Assembly: GCA_023374025.1 (NCBI GenBank)
Contig: SIJG01000095.1
Coordinates: 314,290-378,289 of the forward strand
Origin: Heterodera schachtii
Lineage: Eukaryota; Nematoda; Chromadorea; Rhabditida; Heteroderidae
DNA: 64,000 bases
Reading direction: 5' to 3'
Each line of letters opens with the position of its first letter. Within the stretch, counting starts at the first letter, position 1. A program made the position numbers and the translations under genes. The notes under the pieces are model-generated. The model was given only the letters and a program-made list of their open reading frames with translations, did not search any database and was not told where the DNA came from. This document shows positions 23,495 to 34,200 of the stretch, in pieces.

Positions 23495-26400
23495 TTAGCA
23501 AAATCCAAATGGCATCACATTAAGTTCTTCATCGATTATCCCCTTCTGGCAGACCGGCTTGTACATTTTGTGCTTCTCCCTCGTCACCACTTTCGAATCC
23601 CGCGTTGGCCTAAACATTAATTTTTATGACGCAAATATTTTTTGAAAACTTACCCAAAATCATTCTTGTAGACGAAGAATGCCGGGTCCACCTCCCCTTT
23701 CCCATAATTCAAAACCATCTCCCTGAATGTGTCGTAATGTAAAGTCTTCTTATTATCCACATCGAACGTAATCCCTCTAATCTTCATAACGTATTCGATC
23801 TCCCCCGTCTGTTTGTTCCTCATCTTCAGTGCGTACTGCTTCGCCCCTCCACAGCAATATTCTTCAATCTCATAGCCGCCGTATTCCTCGCTCATTTCTC
23901 CCAAATATTTTCCCGTCGTGATCGGCTCCACATCCCGATCGTGCCTTACAAAAATACTGTCCGTGTCCGTGTACAATATCTCCCCGCCATGGCTCTCCGC
24001 TTCTCTCATGAATTCCAATAATTTTAACCTCGCCATACTCGTCGTCCTAAAAATTAGTTTATATACAAATTTATAATTTTATGAACTTACCATAAACTAA
24101 TGACTATGTTGCTCGACTTGTGCTCCATCACAAAGTCCTCCTTGTCCCTGTATATCAATCTAATCGCTTCATCCGAATATTCAACAATATCACATAATTC
24201 AATTTTATGATCACACGCAATTTTATAAAACTCCGAAGCCCTATCAATCACCGCATTCTTATTCAAACAATTTCTCATCGAAAACTTTCCCTGAAATAAT
24301 AAGTTATAATTTTGTCACAAAACCTTAAATCTTACCCATAAGCTATTTAGCATCAACTTGCTTATGTACCGCAATCCCGGATTCTTCTTCACTTTAGCCA
24401 ATTCAATGTCGATCCCATATTTTTCCTTATACTCTTCTCTCCACATATCCTTCTGCTCCTCCGTCTCAACTCCCTTCGGGAAACCGCTTGCCTCCTCCTT
24501 CAGCTTCAAAAATAATCGCACGTATCCCTTGAATAAATCATCCGCCTCCTCCTCGTAGTGCCACGCTCTATAAAATCTGTCCACAGTATAACCGCATTCC
24601 AACGCCTTTGCCTGAAAATGTCAAATTTTTTTTAAATTTTCCCACCATAGGTTCTTACCAATTCAACGCTGGTATATGTCGCCACGTATCTCCGCTGTGC
24701 CACATCATGGGGGCAATTGTAATCACATCTCGTAGTTTCCTTCTTAAATGTTGATGCACATCTCCAACACAACGGGAATAATAATCTCTCATCACACTTC
24801 AACTGCAGAACCGGAATCCGCAACCCTCGCGGCGGGTTGACCCTCACTTTATACAACCCCTTATATTTCAAATCCTCCGGTCTCGTCCAATTTACATTAA
24901 TCTCATCGCTCTTCGGTATAATAATCTTCGGCAAACCAATCGGGTAAGCTGTACCGTAATTCACTGACGGGTACAGACTCACAATGTCGTAAACACTAAT
25001 CTTTTTCTTCTCATCCGATTTGGCAAACAATTTCATCGGTCCGGTCCTTCCTCCCGCATACGCCATCCGCGGATCAATCGGCCCCTTCTCATTCCCTCTG
25101 TCGTCGAAGAAGTCCCGCATTTCTTCATCTTTTTTCAATTCCTTCTCAATTTGACAACCCTAAAAACCGGAGATAAAAATTTCTATCAAATAAATTAAAC
25201 CTACCCAAACTTCTTCGACCTCCAAACTTTTCCGCAATTCCGCCAATCTCTCCTGAGTATCATCATTTAATTCCTGGGCCGTTCTTCCTCCAATCAATTC
25301 CGCCGCCGGGTCATAACAATTCAAACATCCATGTATGTAGCATCCCATCACTTCAATGCATTTGTCCCTAGCTCCTTCATTCACAATAAATCCATCCAAT
25401 TTATATTTTCCGACTTTGACCTCTCGTCCATTCCCTGCGTGCCGTATCTCAATTTCATCCCGCTTGCTTCTCCACTCCAAATATTTAATGGCCATCACAC
25501 TGGCCCGGTCACACCGCTCATATCCCTTCTCCGGCACAATCGATAACTGCTCCTTCAACAAAAACAATGCCTTGAATATATTCATCGCAACTCCCGCATT
25601 CGTACAGCTCCTCGGCAACGGGTCGAACCCCTTCGTAATGTCGTTAATCAATATCCTTCGAAACTCAATAATCGATAGCAATAAAATCTCCGTGTCGTTT
25701 CGGCAATAATTTTTCAATTCTTCATCCAAATAAAAAGGCGTCTCCTTGTTTTCGTTGTACCTGAAAGAAAAATTTAATTCAAATGTAATTCATATTTTCT
25801 CACCATTTTTCGAATTTTTCGTATTTGTCCTTATTCATAGATCCCGGTGAATAATCCTCCATTGGGGGCAGATGTTCCAATCGTATTCCATAATTTTCTT
25901 TCTTGTTGTAGTAATAGGGGAAAAAGGGCTTGTCCTCACATTCCAAATTAAATGTCGCCTTCAGCGACTCAAGCTTCACCGGAATCAATAAACACGAGTC
26001 TCTCCAAATCAGCTTTGAATGTTTCTTCGAATTTTGCACTTTGAATTCATATATTTTTAATCCGTTGATGAGCGGTAACGGGTTCTTCCCGGTACGGCAG
26101 AGGTAGTTAAAAACAAAATGCCCTGAAATTTTAATAAAAATAGAATTTACAAATATTTTTTACCATCAAATCGTCCGGCGTTGTGCGCAAATATGTACGT
26201 ATCGTAATTGGTAAATGCCGTTAATATCCATTCTACAAAATCCTTCGTTGGTTCATGTCCCTCTGCCTCGCTCCAATCCTTGGTCCTCTCCTCCCCACAA
26301 ATTTTGCAATTTGTCCTCTTTTTGTCGTCACAACACTCCGTACACGTCACACTCACCGAAATATAATTGATCACATGCTCCTTCTGGTCCCCCTTGTAAA

Positions 26401-28289
26401 ACGTATCCTGCGAAGTCTCCGAATCCTGTAAATCAAGACCTATTTGCTAGTTTTTCTTTATTAAATCTTACCCAAACGACAATTCGGTAAACATCCTTTT
26501 CCTCTTTTTCCTCAATCGGCATAATATAACAACCCCTTTTGGGGTCGTGGCTCACACTACAAAGCTGACAATAAGTCTCTCCGCATTCATGGTCCTTCTT
26601 TGGGTTTAATAAATAAGTCTTGTCGCACACCACACAACGCTTCCATAACCTGCAGGTTTGATGTCCCTGATGATAATTGTAACACTGCCAATTGTAAAAA
26701 TAACGTCGACACTTCGGGCATTCAATTTTAACTTCACTCTCCTTTTGGCACGGAACTCCTCCCACTTTGTTGCAGTAATAACACCTTGCCCGGCACTCAA
26801 ATGTGTGGTAAACATCCTGATCGTAAAAGCACTCACAATCAATACAAAATTTTCTTCCGCGATTGAAAAAGCAGACGTAATTCTTTAATCCATCCCAGTG
26901 ACCATTCTCCAAAAATATCGGCACGACCTTCTCTCGTCCCATAGGGGCCTTCCACAAAACACGGATCGATTTCCGCGGATCCGCACACTTCTCAAATGCT
27001 ACAACCCGGTATTTACCGGGGTAAATCTCATCCTAAAATATTTATTATTTTAATATTTTTCCATTAATTTTTTAACCTACCCAATAATTCTGAACAGTCG
27101 GTAATTGCTCCACTCCGTAACTCATTTCCTTTCCATTAATCTCACAATTCCGTATAAGTTCAAAAGCTGCCTCCTTTTGTCTTGCTAAGTTCTTCATAAA
27201 ACGAATAAATGAATATTTATCCATAGTTAAATAATTAATTGACGACATCAGCGCGTAAAACAGGCAAAATTTATCCCCATTTGTAATCCTTAAATTTATT
27301 TTTATTTTTATTTTTGTTTTTTCTTTATTATTTAATTTATTTTTTGATTTTTAAAAATTTTTTTCTGTTTGTTTTTTGCTTCATTAAATTATTTAAAATA
27401 ATTATTTTAAACTTATTTTATTTTCTTTATTATTTTTTAAATTATTTATTTGATTTTTTAAAATTTATTTTTCTATTTATTTATTTTTTTGTTTATTATT
27501 TATTTTTAATTTTTTAAATTTATTATTATTTTTACTTTGTTTATTATTTTATTTTATTTTAATTTTTTAAATTTATTATTATTTTTTACTTTGTTTATTA
27601 TTTTATTTTATTTTTTATTAAAAACACTTACCCTATCCGCTGGTGTTCCTTGAATCCAAAATCAAATTTGTGGAAATTCCTCGGCCCCTCTCCACTGGGC
27701 ATGGTCACGCAAGTAATTTTCATCGTAATTGGTTCAGACAATAAAAGCATTTTCTTATTCTCCTCTCCATCCCCGCTCTGTCCAAGTTTGTTGATTTCCT
27801 CCATGATAACATCCGCATTATTCTGGGGGTACGCCCGATACGGCACCCACACAGGGAAAGAAAGCCCTGCACCCGTAATTGCCACTCCAAACATCCGCAC
27901 TTTTCGTTTCATTTTTTCTTCCGTAGTCTTTATAGCCACCTTTATCATGTTGTCGATCGCATCCTTCATCGCTTCATCAGGGCGTCCCACGTCCGGGTTG
28001 ACACGAAATTCCGTAATATTTTTCGTAAATCCAAATTTTTCGCAAGTAGTCGTTTGATAATCCATTAATTTATAATTTTCCATCTCTTCAGCAAAATTAT
28101 TTCTGAAATATTTTAATTTATTAAAAATTTATTTTTTGAAATAATTCTTAAGTTGTTTTCTCTTATAATATATTTTATAACTGTTTAATAAATTATTTTA
28201 TTAAAAATCACTTACCCGATTGATCGGAAATCCCATTTTTTGGCCATTGGCACGGCGGGTTGGAAGGAGTTCACGCGTTTAAAAGACAT
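23495..28289 (-). CDS. Family B (protein-primed type) DNA polymerase, right arm, 12 exons
   Basis: Mirror of the left-arm gene. Exon borders fall at 43833 minus the left coordinates (start 28289, stop 23495-23497). The open frames match exon by exon, so the gene appears intact with the same exonuclease and polymerase motifs. Outside one exon I see only two amino-acid changes (Met to Ile in the LLMPVK segment, Arg to Ser in SVRVTC). In the fourth exon (26472-27032) there are eight changes within about 70 residues, around the first cysteines (LWKAPMG, ENGHW, RKFCIDC, DVYHTFEC), plus many silent ones. That patch looks like conversion from a more distant copy. Cysteines are conserved in both versions. 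Reactions and role are as for the left copy. Confidence 0.9.
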
Positions 28290-29570
28290 TTTTAAGAGAA
28301 AAACGAAATTGAAGCAGAAGAATTAAAGAGAGCAGAGAGATTTGAAAAGAAAAAAGACGTAGGAAATAGTAATAGATTAGAATAAATTTAAAGAAAAAAT
28401 AGAGCGGAGCGAAATAAAATTAGAGCGTAAAGAGAGTTTAATGAAATCCAACTATTTAGTTGAATGATTTGCGATTTGGGCCGGGTGTACGAAATGGGTA
28501 AAAAGGGGTGGGGTTTAGTCACGTGACTGTCTGGGTCTGACTTAATTTTGAGGGCAATCAATCATTTCGGTAGATAACTGTCACATTTTATTCAAAAAAA
28601 ATGCAAAAAATCGTCTGGATATTCCTTAGTTCGAAAGTCATCAATCATTTTTTGTGACAGGTTTGCAAAATTAGGGACCATATTGCGAAATAGTTGGACC
28701 ATTGAGAAATGAACGGGTCAATTGCGAAATAAGAAACCAATCAATCACATTTTATTGACAGTTGACCTAATTTAGGGGACATATTTTGAAATAATTGGAA
28801 CAAAAAGTCACGTGCAGATTGCGAAATAATGGAAGAAAATAAAAAACCCATCAATCAATTTTTTGTTGACAGTTGACCTACTTTTGAAAAGGTTTTGCAT
28901 CCTGATTTATTTATTCATTTTTAATTGGATTCAAATAATTAATTTTATTGTCCAATTCATAATTGATATTGTTTGCTGCCAATATCAATTAATTCGCTTC
29001 CAAATTCCGTTATCGATTATTTTGCGCGGCGGCGTCGGCATCGCGGTGCTGGGCGAGCGGGGAGGGAGGGGAGGGGGGATGATAAAAAACCGCACGGTTT
29101 TGGCAACTTTTCAAAAGTTTTTAATTTCAAGATCAGAAAAAGCATCATAAAAAAATCTCTGGATTTTAGAAAATAAAACCGCCCCAAAAGGTTTGGAAAA
29201 AATTAAATTTGAAAATAAAAATTGAATTTCCTCCACCTGTCACTCTGGTGACAGGCGGATGATTGATGACCTTCCGCGGCGCGGGGAAGGATCGGCAAAA
29301 AAAAAAGCCGCAACAATTTTGGGAAATCGGATTTGGTTGGGCGGCAACTTCATTGGGGTCCAATAGGTTTTGGATCTTGGCGACAGACTTCAACGAATCC
29401 CATAGGCTCGGGATTGTGATCGGGCGGCAACTTCAAAGGGTTGCGCCACTCAAATAAGTTCGATAAAACCTGCGGCGGTAACTTCAAAGGGGTGCACCCC
29501 TCCCATAGGCACGGGTTTGTGCGGTAAACACCCGCAACCAACCCGCAACCTTTTGACGCTATATACTACT

Positions 29571-29576
29571 CTCATT
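29571..29576. other. 6 bp target-site duplication, right
   Basis: CTCATT immediately after the last base of the palindromic element, equal to 14258-14263. Confidence 0.8.
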
Positions 29577-29869
29577 TTGTGGTTTTTTGATAGGTCAATG
29601 AGGCTAAATTTTCAAAATGAGGCTTTGAGGCTTCTTTTTGTGGGTTTTTGAGAGAGAATTTTGAGGATTTTTGAGGCTTTTGGGGAAAATCGTCAGAAGC
29701 TGTTAAATTTTATTATTAATTTTGATAAATTGTCAATCATTTAATAATTTAGGTTTTTAAAAGAGCGTCAAAACGAAAATCTCACCCAAATTTTTCAAAA
29801 AATTTTGTTAAATTTTTGATAATAACAGAAAATAACCAATTTTTTCCGAAATATAGCCAATAACTTTGG
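29577..29869. other. Flank of the palindromic element, repeat-like
   Basis: Contains repeated TGAGGCTTTGAGGC-type motifs (29600-29680). The left flank before 14258 also has TGAGGCTTAGCCTC, so the element seems to have landed in an older repeat. No gene is seen. Confidence 0.45.
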
Positions 29870-30660
29870 CTCGCGCCGAAACGACCCGCGCTTGAAACGA
29901 CCTAGTCCCTAGAGCGGGACCGGGACCTGGTAATGAAAAAAACGGGACAACTGAGTACCTAAGTCCCGGTTTCGACCAGGGACCGGGACTAGTCCCGGTT
30001 TTTGGCCGGTTTTCCAAGCCAAAAATTCCCGGTTTTTAAACCCGAGAAGGTCCCGGTCCCGGTTTTGCCTAATATTCCCGGTCCCGCTGTTTATTTAGGG
30101 GTTTTCATGGTCGTGGAACCCGAATTCAACATTAATTTTGGCCAATTTCGAATCGCGGGATTTGCTAAAATTGACTAAAACAAGCTGCATTTAGTCAAAA
30201 AATGAACAAAAAATGAATTTTGAAATTTAACGAATTTTTTGTTCGAATTCGGATCCGTGATTCGGAATTGGTCAAAATGAATGTTGGATTCGTGTTACCA
30301 GACCATTAAATCTCCCAATAAACACATGTTTTCACGACTTTATTTATAGAAGAAAAACAAATGTCGATCCCATCCATTCTTTTACACTTACTCAGTCGAA
30401 GGTTCGCCACCACGCAAATTAAATTTGACATTGTTCAAATTGTTCTCCCAATTTTCGTCGTTTTCCCATTGAATCGCCGCCGCCTTTTCACTAATTGGGA
30501 ATCGCTTCAACCGCAACCAATTTCCAGCAATATCAATTGTCAGCTTTTCTTGGGTCCGTTCGTTCACCAATTCTTCAAATCGTTCTATTGATAATATTGG
30601 CACTTTCAAATTAATTTTGTAACTGACAGAAGAAGAACAGATGGCACTGAGAAATGTCTA
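29870..30660 (-). repeat. Inverted segmental duplication, left copy (F-box fragment plus foldback)
   Basis: The reverse complement of this segment recurs at 41432-42050. It contains a CCCGGTCCCG-rich foldback (29905-30095) and the F-box-family fragment at 30388-30609, whose 73-residue frame is identical in both copies. The left copy has about 170 bp near 30115-30285 that the right copy lacks. The two copies enclose TOP3B and about 10.8 kb. Confidence 0.8.
30361..30650 (-). pseudogene. F-box-family fragment inside the inverted duplication
   Basis: Carries MKVPILSIERFEELVNERT, KLTIDIAGNWLRL, RFPISEKAAAIQWE and VKFNLRGGEPSTE, the conserved C-terminal part of the family. No upstream exons are attached here, so it is a fragment carried by the duplication. 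Confidence 0.55.
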
Positions 30661-31230
30661 AACAAAAGGGGGAAGCGTAAATCAAAGAAAACAGGATGAA
30701 TAACTTAAATTACTGAAAACTCTCCCATCTCTTTCATAAATATTTTAAAAAACCAATGAAATATCATATTTTTAGGCTTTTATGTGAGGATTTGGGATTA
30801 ATAATGGAATTTTAAAATAGTTTTGTAAGTGAGGACATTTGCCCGACTCGCAAGTGCCGCCGGCTGCACACAAAATGGACAAAAGATTAATTGAATTGTC
30901 AAACAAATTTTGTTTATTTGCTTGTAAAAAGACAAATGATGGGCATATGAATAAAATATTCTTCTGGGATTTGCGAATGATTTCAAAAATGGACTAAAAA
31001 ATAACAAAAAATGATTGAGTAACAAATTTGAAATGGAAAATGATCATAAAATTTGAGTTAAAAAAATTGAAGGCAAGTGAACAGAAAAAGAAGAGAGATT
31101 TGTAGAATTTGTTGAACAAATTATTTGAATGAGTAAAAAGGGCAAATGAAAATGAGTTTGACCAGCAATTTGGTGGAATGCAAATGATTCATTTTGTGAG
31201 AGGATTTCAAAGAGATTTCGTTGCATTTGT
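30661..31230. other. Region downstream of TOP3B, possible missing C-terminal exons
   Basis: AT-rich. On the minus strand, Cys-rich pieces (FCPFC near 30880, TCESGKCPH near 30850) resemble zinc repeats of the TOP3B tail but lie in different frames. I could not join them by splice sites. They may be lost exons or chance. Confidence 0.3.
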
Positions 31231-34200
31231 TCACTGGCTGAATAAGTTGGAATCCCATTCTGAAAAATAAAGTAGGTTTTTATTACTGGAAAACAAAAAA
31301 AAATTTTTTTTTTTCACTAAAAATTGACAATTTTGGACAAGTGTTTTTAATTTAGTGGAAATTAAAACAATAAGTCCGGGAAACTTGAGAATTTTTAAAG
31401 AAATTTCTAAACCATTGCCAATTATGTTTTATTTTCAAATTATTTGTTGTTTTTTTGGTTTCAAGGTAATACTGCCGATGGTAATCGAAATTAGTTAAAA
31501 TGAATGTCAGATTCGTGTTCAGCGCTCCCGAAAACCTTTTTAAACATATATTACCAGTGATTTTTAAAAAGTTAAATATTTTTTTCAAAAAAGGGTCTAC
31601 CATCGGCAGTATTACCCTTTTCGCGATGATGACAGTTGGGACAAATGAGTTGCTGCGTCCGTTCATGAAACACTGCTACAACCAAAAGCATTTCACGACC
31701 ACACATGAAACAGTGTCGGAACGGTTTGGCAGGGTCGAAAATTTCTACAAAACAATAAAAACAGAAAATGTGTTATGTTTTTCTTCTAAAAACAATTAAT
31801 TAATAGACAGAAAAGGGGAAATCTTCATGTATTAGTGATGATAAAGACCGAAAGTTCTCGAGCTCAAGACCAAAAAATCTCCCCGGCACTGACAACCCCC
31901 CCCCCTAAAAAAAACTTTAATTAGTTAATTAATGGGCTGGACACCTGCTCTGATTTGGTCCTCAACATCGCCAATTCGTTGTTCAAAATTGCAAAATTTG
32001 TCCAGGTAGAAGTCAAGCGTCTCTTTTCTCAGCTGAATTTTGTTTCAAAATTAGCATATGAAAATCGAAGCACACCAAATAATAAATTAAAATATGAAAT
32101 GTTAAAAAACTCTGAGCGATTTTTTTAAAATTTTTTTTTTCATGGATTTTCTTTTAAAAAATTTAGTAAAACTTTTTTTTCGAAAGTTTTCAGTTCAAAG
32201 TTCTTTTTTAATCTCGGGAAGAGTTTACACCAAAATTTAAAATATGGAATATACGTGCCCAAATTTTAGAAAGATATCGTTTTGCTTATTACCGAAATTT
32301 TTCATTTAAATTGTGCCTAATTTCCCCAATTCCCTCCGCCGTTTGCCCACCGTTTCAGTGTCCGCCGTCCCTTGCGCGATTTGTTCCAATTTGCGCTCCA
32401 TTTGAGCACGCGATGTTGGCACCACCAAGTCGGGGTCCACTCGTTGGTAGCCGTGCAAAAGTGCAGTGCCCAAAGGAGTTGGCACCAAACGGCGCTGTTT
32501 CGTCGCTACCTGTCGAAACAGACAAATGAAAAAGTCGGCATATTTCCGAATCTCGAAAACCAAAAATGCTACCGTGACAAACTCTCGCTGGCAAATGTTT
32601 TCGACGTGCACTGGAATTGATGCGTCCGTGCCAATGCCGTGATCCTCCATCAGAGTGATCAGTTCGGCCTCCGTCAAATGCTCTGGCCGAACGGACGTCC
32701 GCCCAATCAGTTTCAACTGCCTTACATAAATTAATTGAATTTTCCAAAATGCGACTCGAAATTCCTAGTATAAATCTATAAGTGAGGATCACCCTTTTCG
32801 AGAAATTCAATAAATAAAGCAAAAAAAAATATATATTTTAGAAATAATTTTTATGTTTTAGGTCGAATTTTACTCACTTAATCCGAAGTTTGTCCCCAAT
32901 TGAAAGCTTGGAAAGTGCGTTCATCGCCTTTGTGTTGCTTTCCGGGACAGCCAACCAAGCGAGCACTTTGGTGAAGCCGGCATCCTCCACCTTGCGAGAT
33001 TGGCACAGAAACTGCTCACCGCCAATGTCAAAACTGTCATAAGTTGGGGGGGGGGGCAATAATTAAATTAAAATACTTAAATTTTCATTCATTCCCTAGC
33101 CTAATTCAAAAAATTTCAAGGGGATGGCATATAGTTTTTCAGTAACATCTGGGCTTTTGATGAAAAAACTTCTTGAGATTTTAAAAAAATTCTGCGGCGA
33201 CTTAAGATAAAAATTGACATTTTAGATAAACCCTCGCATTGATAAGGGTTTTCCCTCTTTTTTTATTTAGCAAAAAATATATCTTACATCACACTTTTGA
33301 GCAAGTATTTGCATGGGCGCATGAGTGTGGCGAGAAAATGGTGCGCAATTTGTTTGTAAAGCGCATGCGCATCGGCGAACCACCATTTTCCGTCTTCTGC
33401 GAAGCATTTATTTTAATTAATATGCAAAAATACATGCAAATGGGGGATAGAGGGGGGAGGGGGGCAGCGGCCGACTTTGTGAAGAGGACAGGGACGGTCC
33501 CAGGGGGGGGGGGGGGGGGGTGCGCGGGGTACGCACCCCCCCCCCCCCCCCAAGGCCCCTCCGCACCCGAAATTTTTAAGGAAAACTTAGTACTTTTGCT
33601 GAAAATTTTAGATTTTCCTTGGTGGTACCCCTCCCAGACCTATCCTTTTACCCAAATTTTCCAAAAAATTACAATAAATTTTCAAAAAATCGACATTTTT
33701 TGACTAAAATCTCCTAGAAATGGCTCAAAATCGCAAAATTCGTCACTTTTTTGGACAAAATTTGTTAACAAATCGCATTAAAAAATGCAAAAATTTTCCC
33801 GGTGGCGCCTATCGGCACCGCCGGACCCCCTTGTTCCCCGAAAGTTTTCTGGAAAAACCGCCGCAAAAAAAATTGGAATAGGAAAATTTATGCAATTTTC
33901 AATGAATTTTGCAAAATTTGCTCACTTCTTCCACCCCCCCCCCCCCCTTCACCAGCTGACCAGGTCGTTTTAAGCCAAAAAAAAAAAATTCTAAATTGGA
34001 AACATTTTCAAAATTTTTGCACCTTCGTACAGCCGAAAGGAACGCAGCGGAGTGATCGGCGGATGGTCGCCTTTGTTTGTCCCATTTTCGGGCAGCGATT
34101 TGCCATCGGAACGAATCTGTCGAACAATGGGGGCAAATGTTGACGACCGTTCCAGCGCGGACAAAACACGTTCAAACTCAAACTCTTCATGGTAAGCGGA

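Larger units (their letters stand above)
14264..29570. mobile_element. Polinton-like palindromic element carrying DNA polymerase B
   Basis: The element is 15,307 bp and reads almost the same on both strands. A base at position x pairs with about 43833-x over the whole length, with arms 14264-21895 and 21939-29570 and a 43 bp centre. It begins AGTAGTATATAGCG, ends with the reverse complement, and is bracketed by CTCATT. A 5'-AG start, a 6 bp duplication and a protein-primed family B polymerase with an N-terminal Cys/His-rich region are Polinton/Maverick traits. Ordinary Polintons have inverted repeats of some hundreds of bases; here the inverted repeat is the whole element. Each arm has one polymerase gene and a broken FLYWCH frame. 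I find no integrase, packaging ATPase, protease or capsid, so movement probably needed proteins supplied in trans. An assembly fold-back is possible, but the matched duplications and a diverged tract between arms argue against it. Confidence 0.85.

Noticed and set aside
14264..29570. Palindrome as an assembly fold-back artefact
   Set aside because: Unique flanks on both sides, a matching 6 bp duplication and a patch of real divergence between arms argue against it, although read-level proof is not available here.
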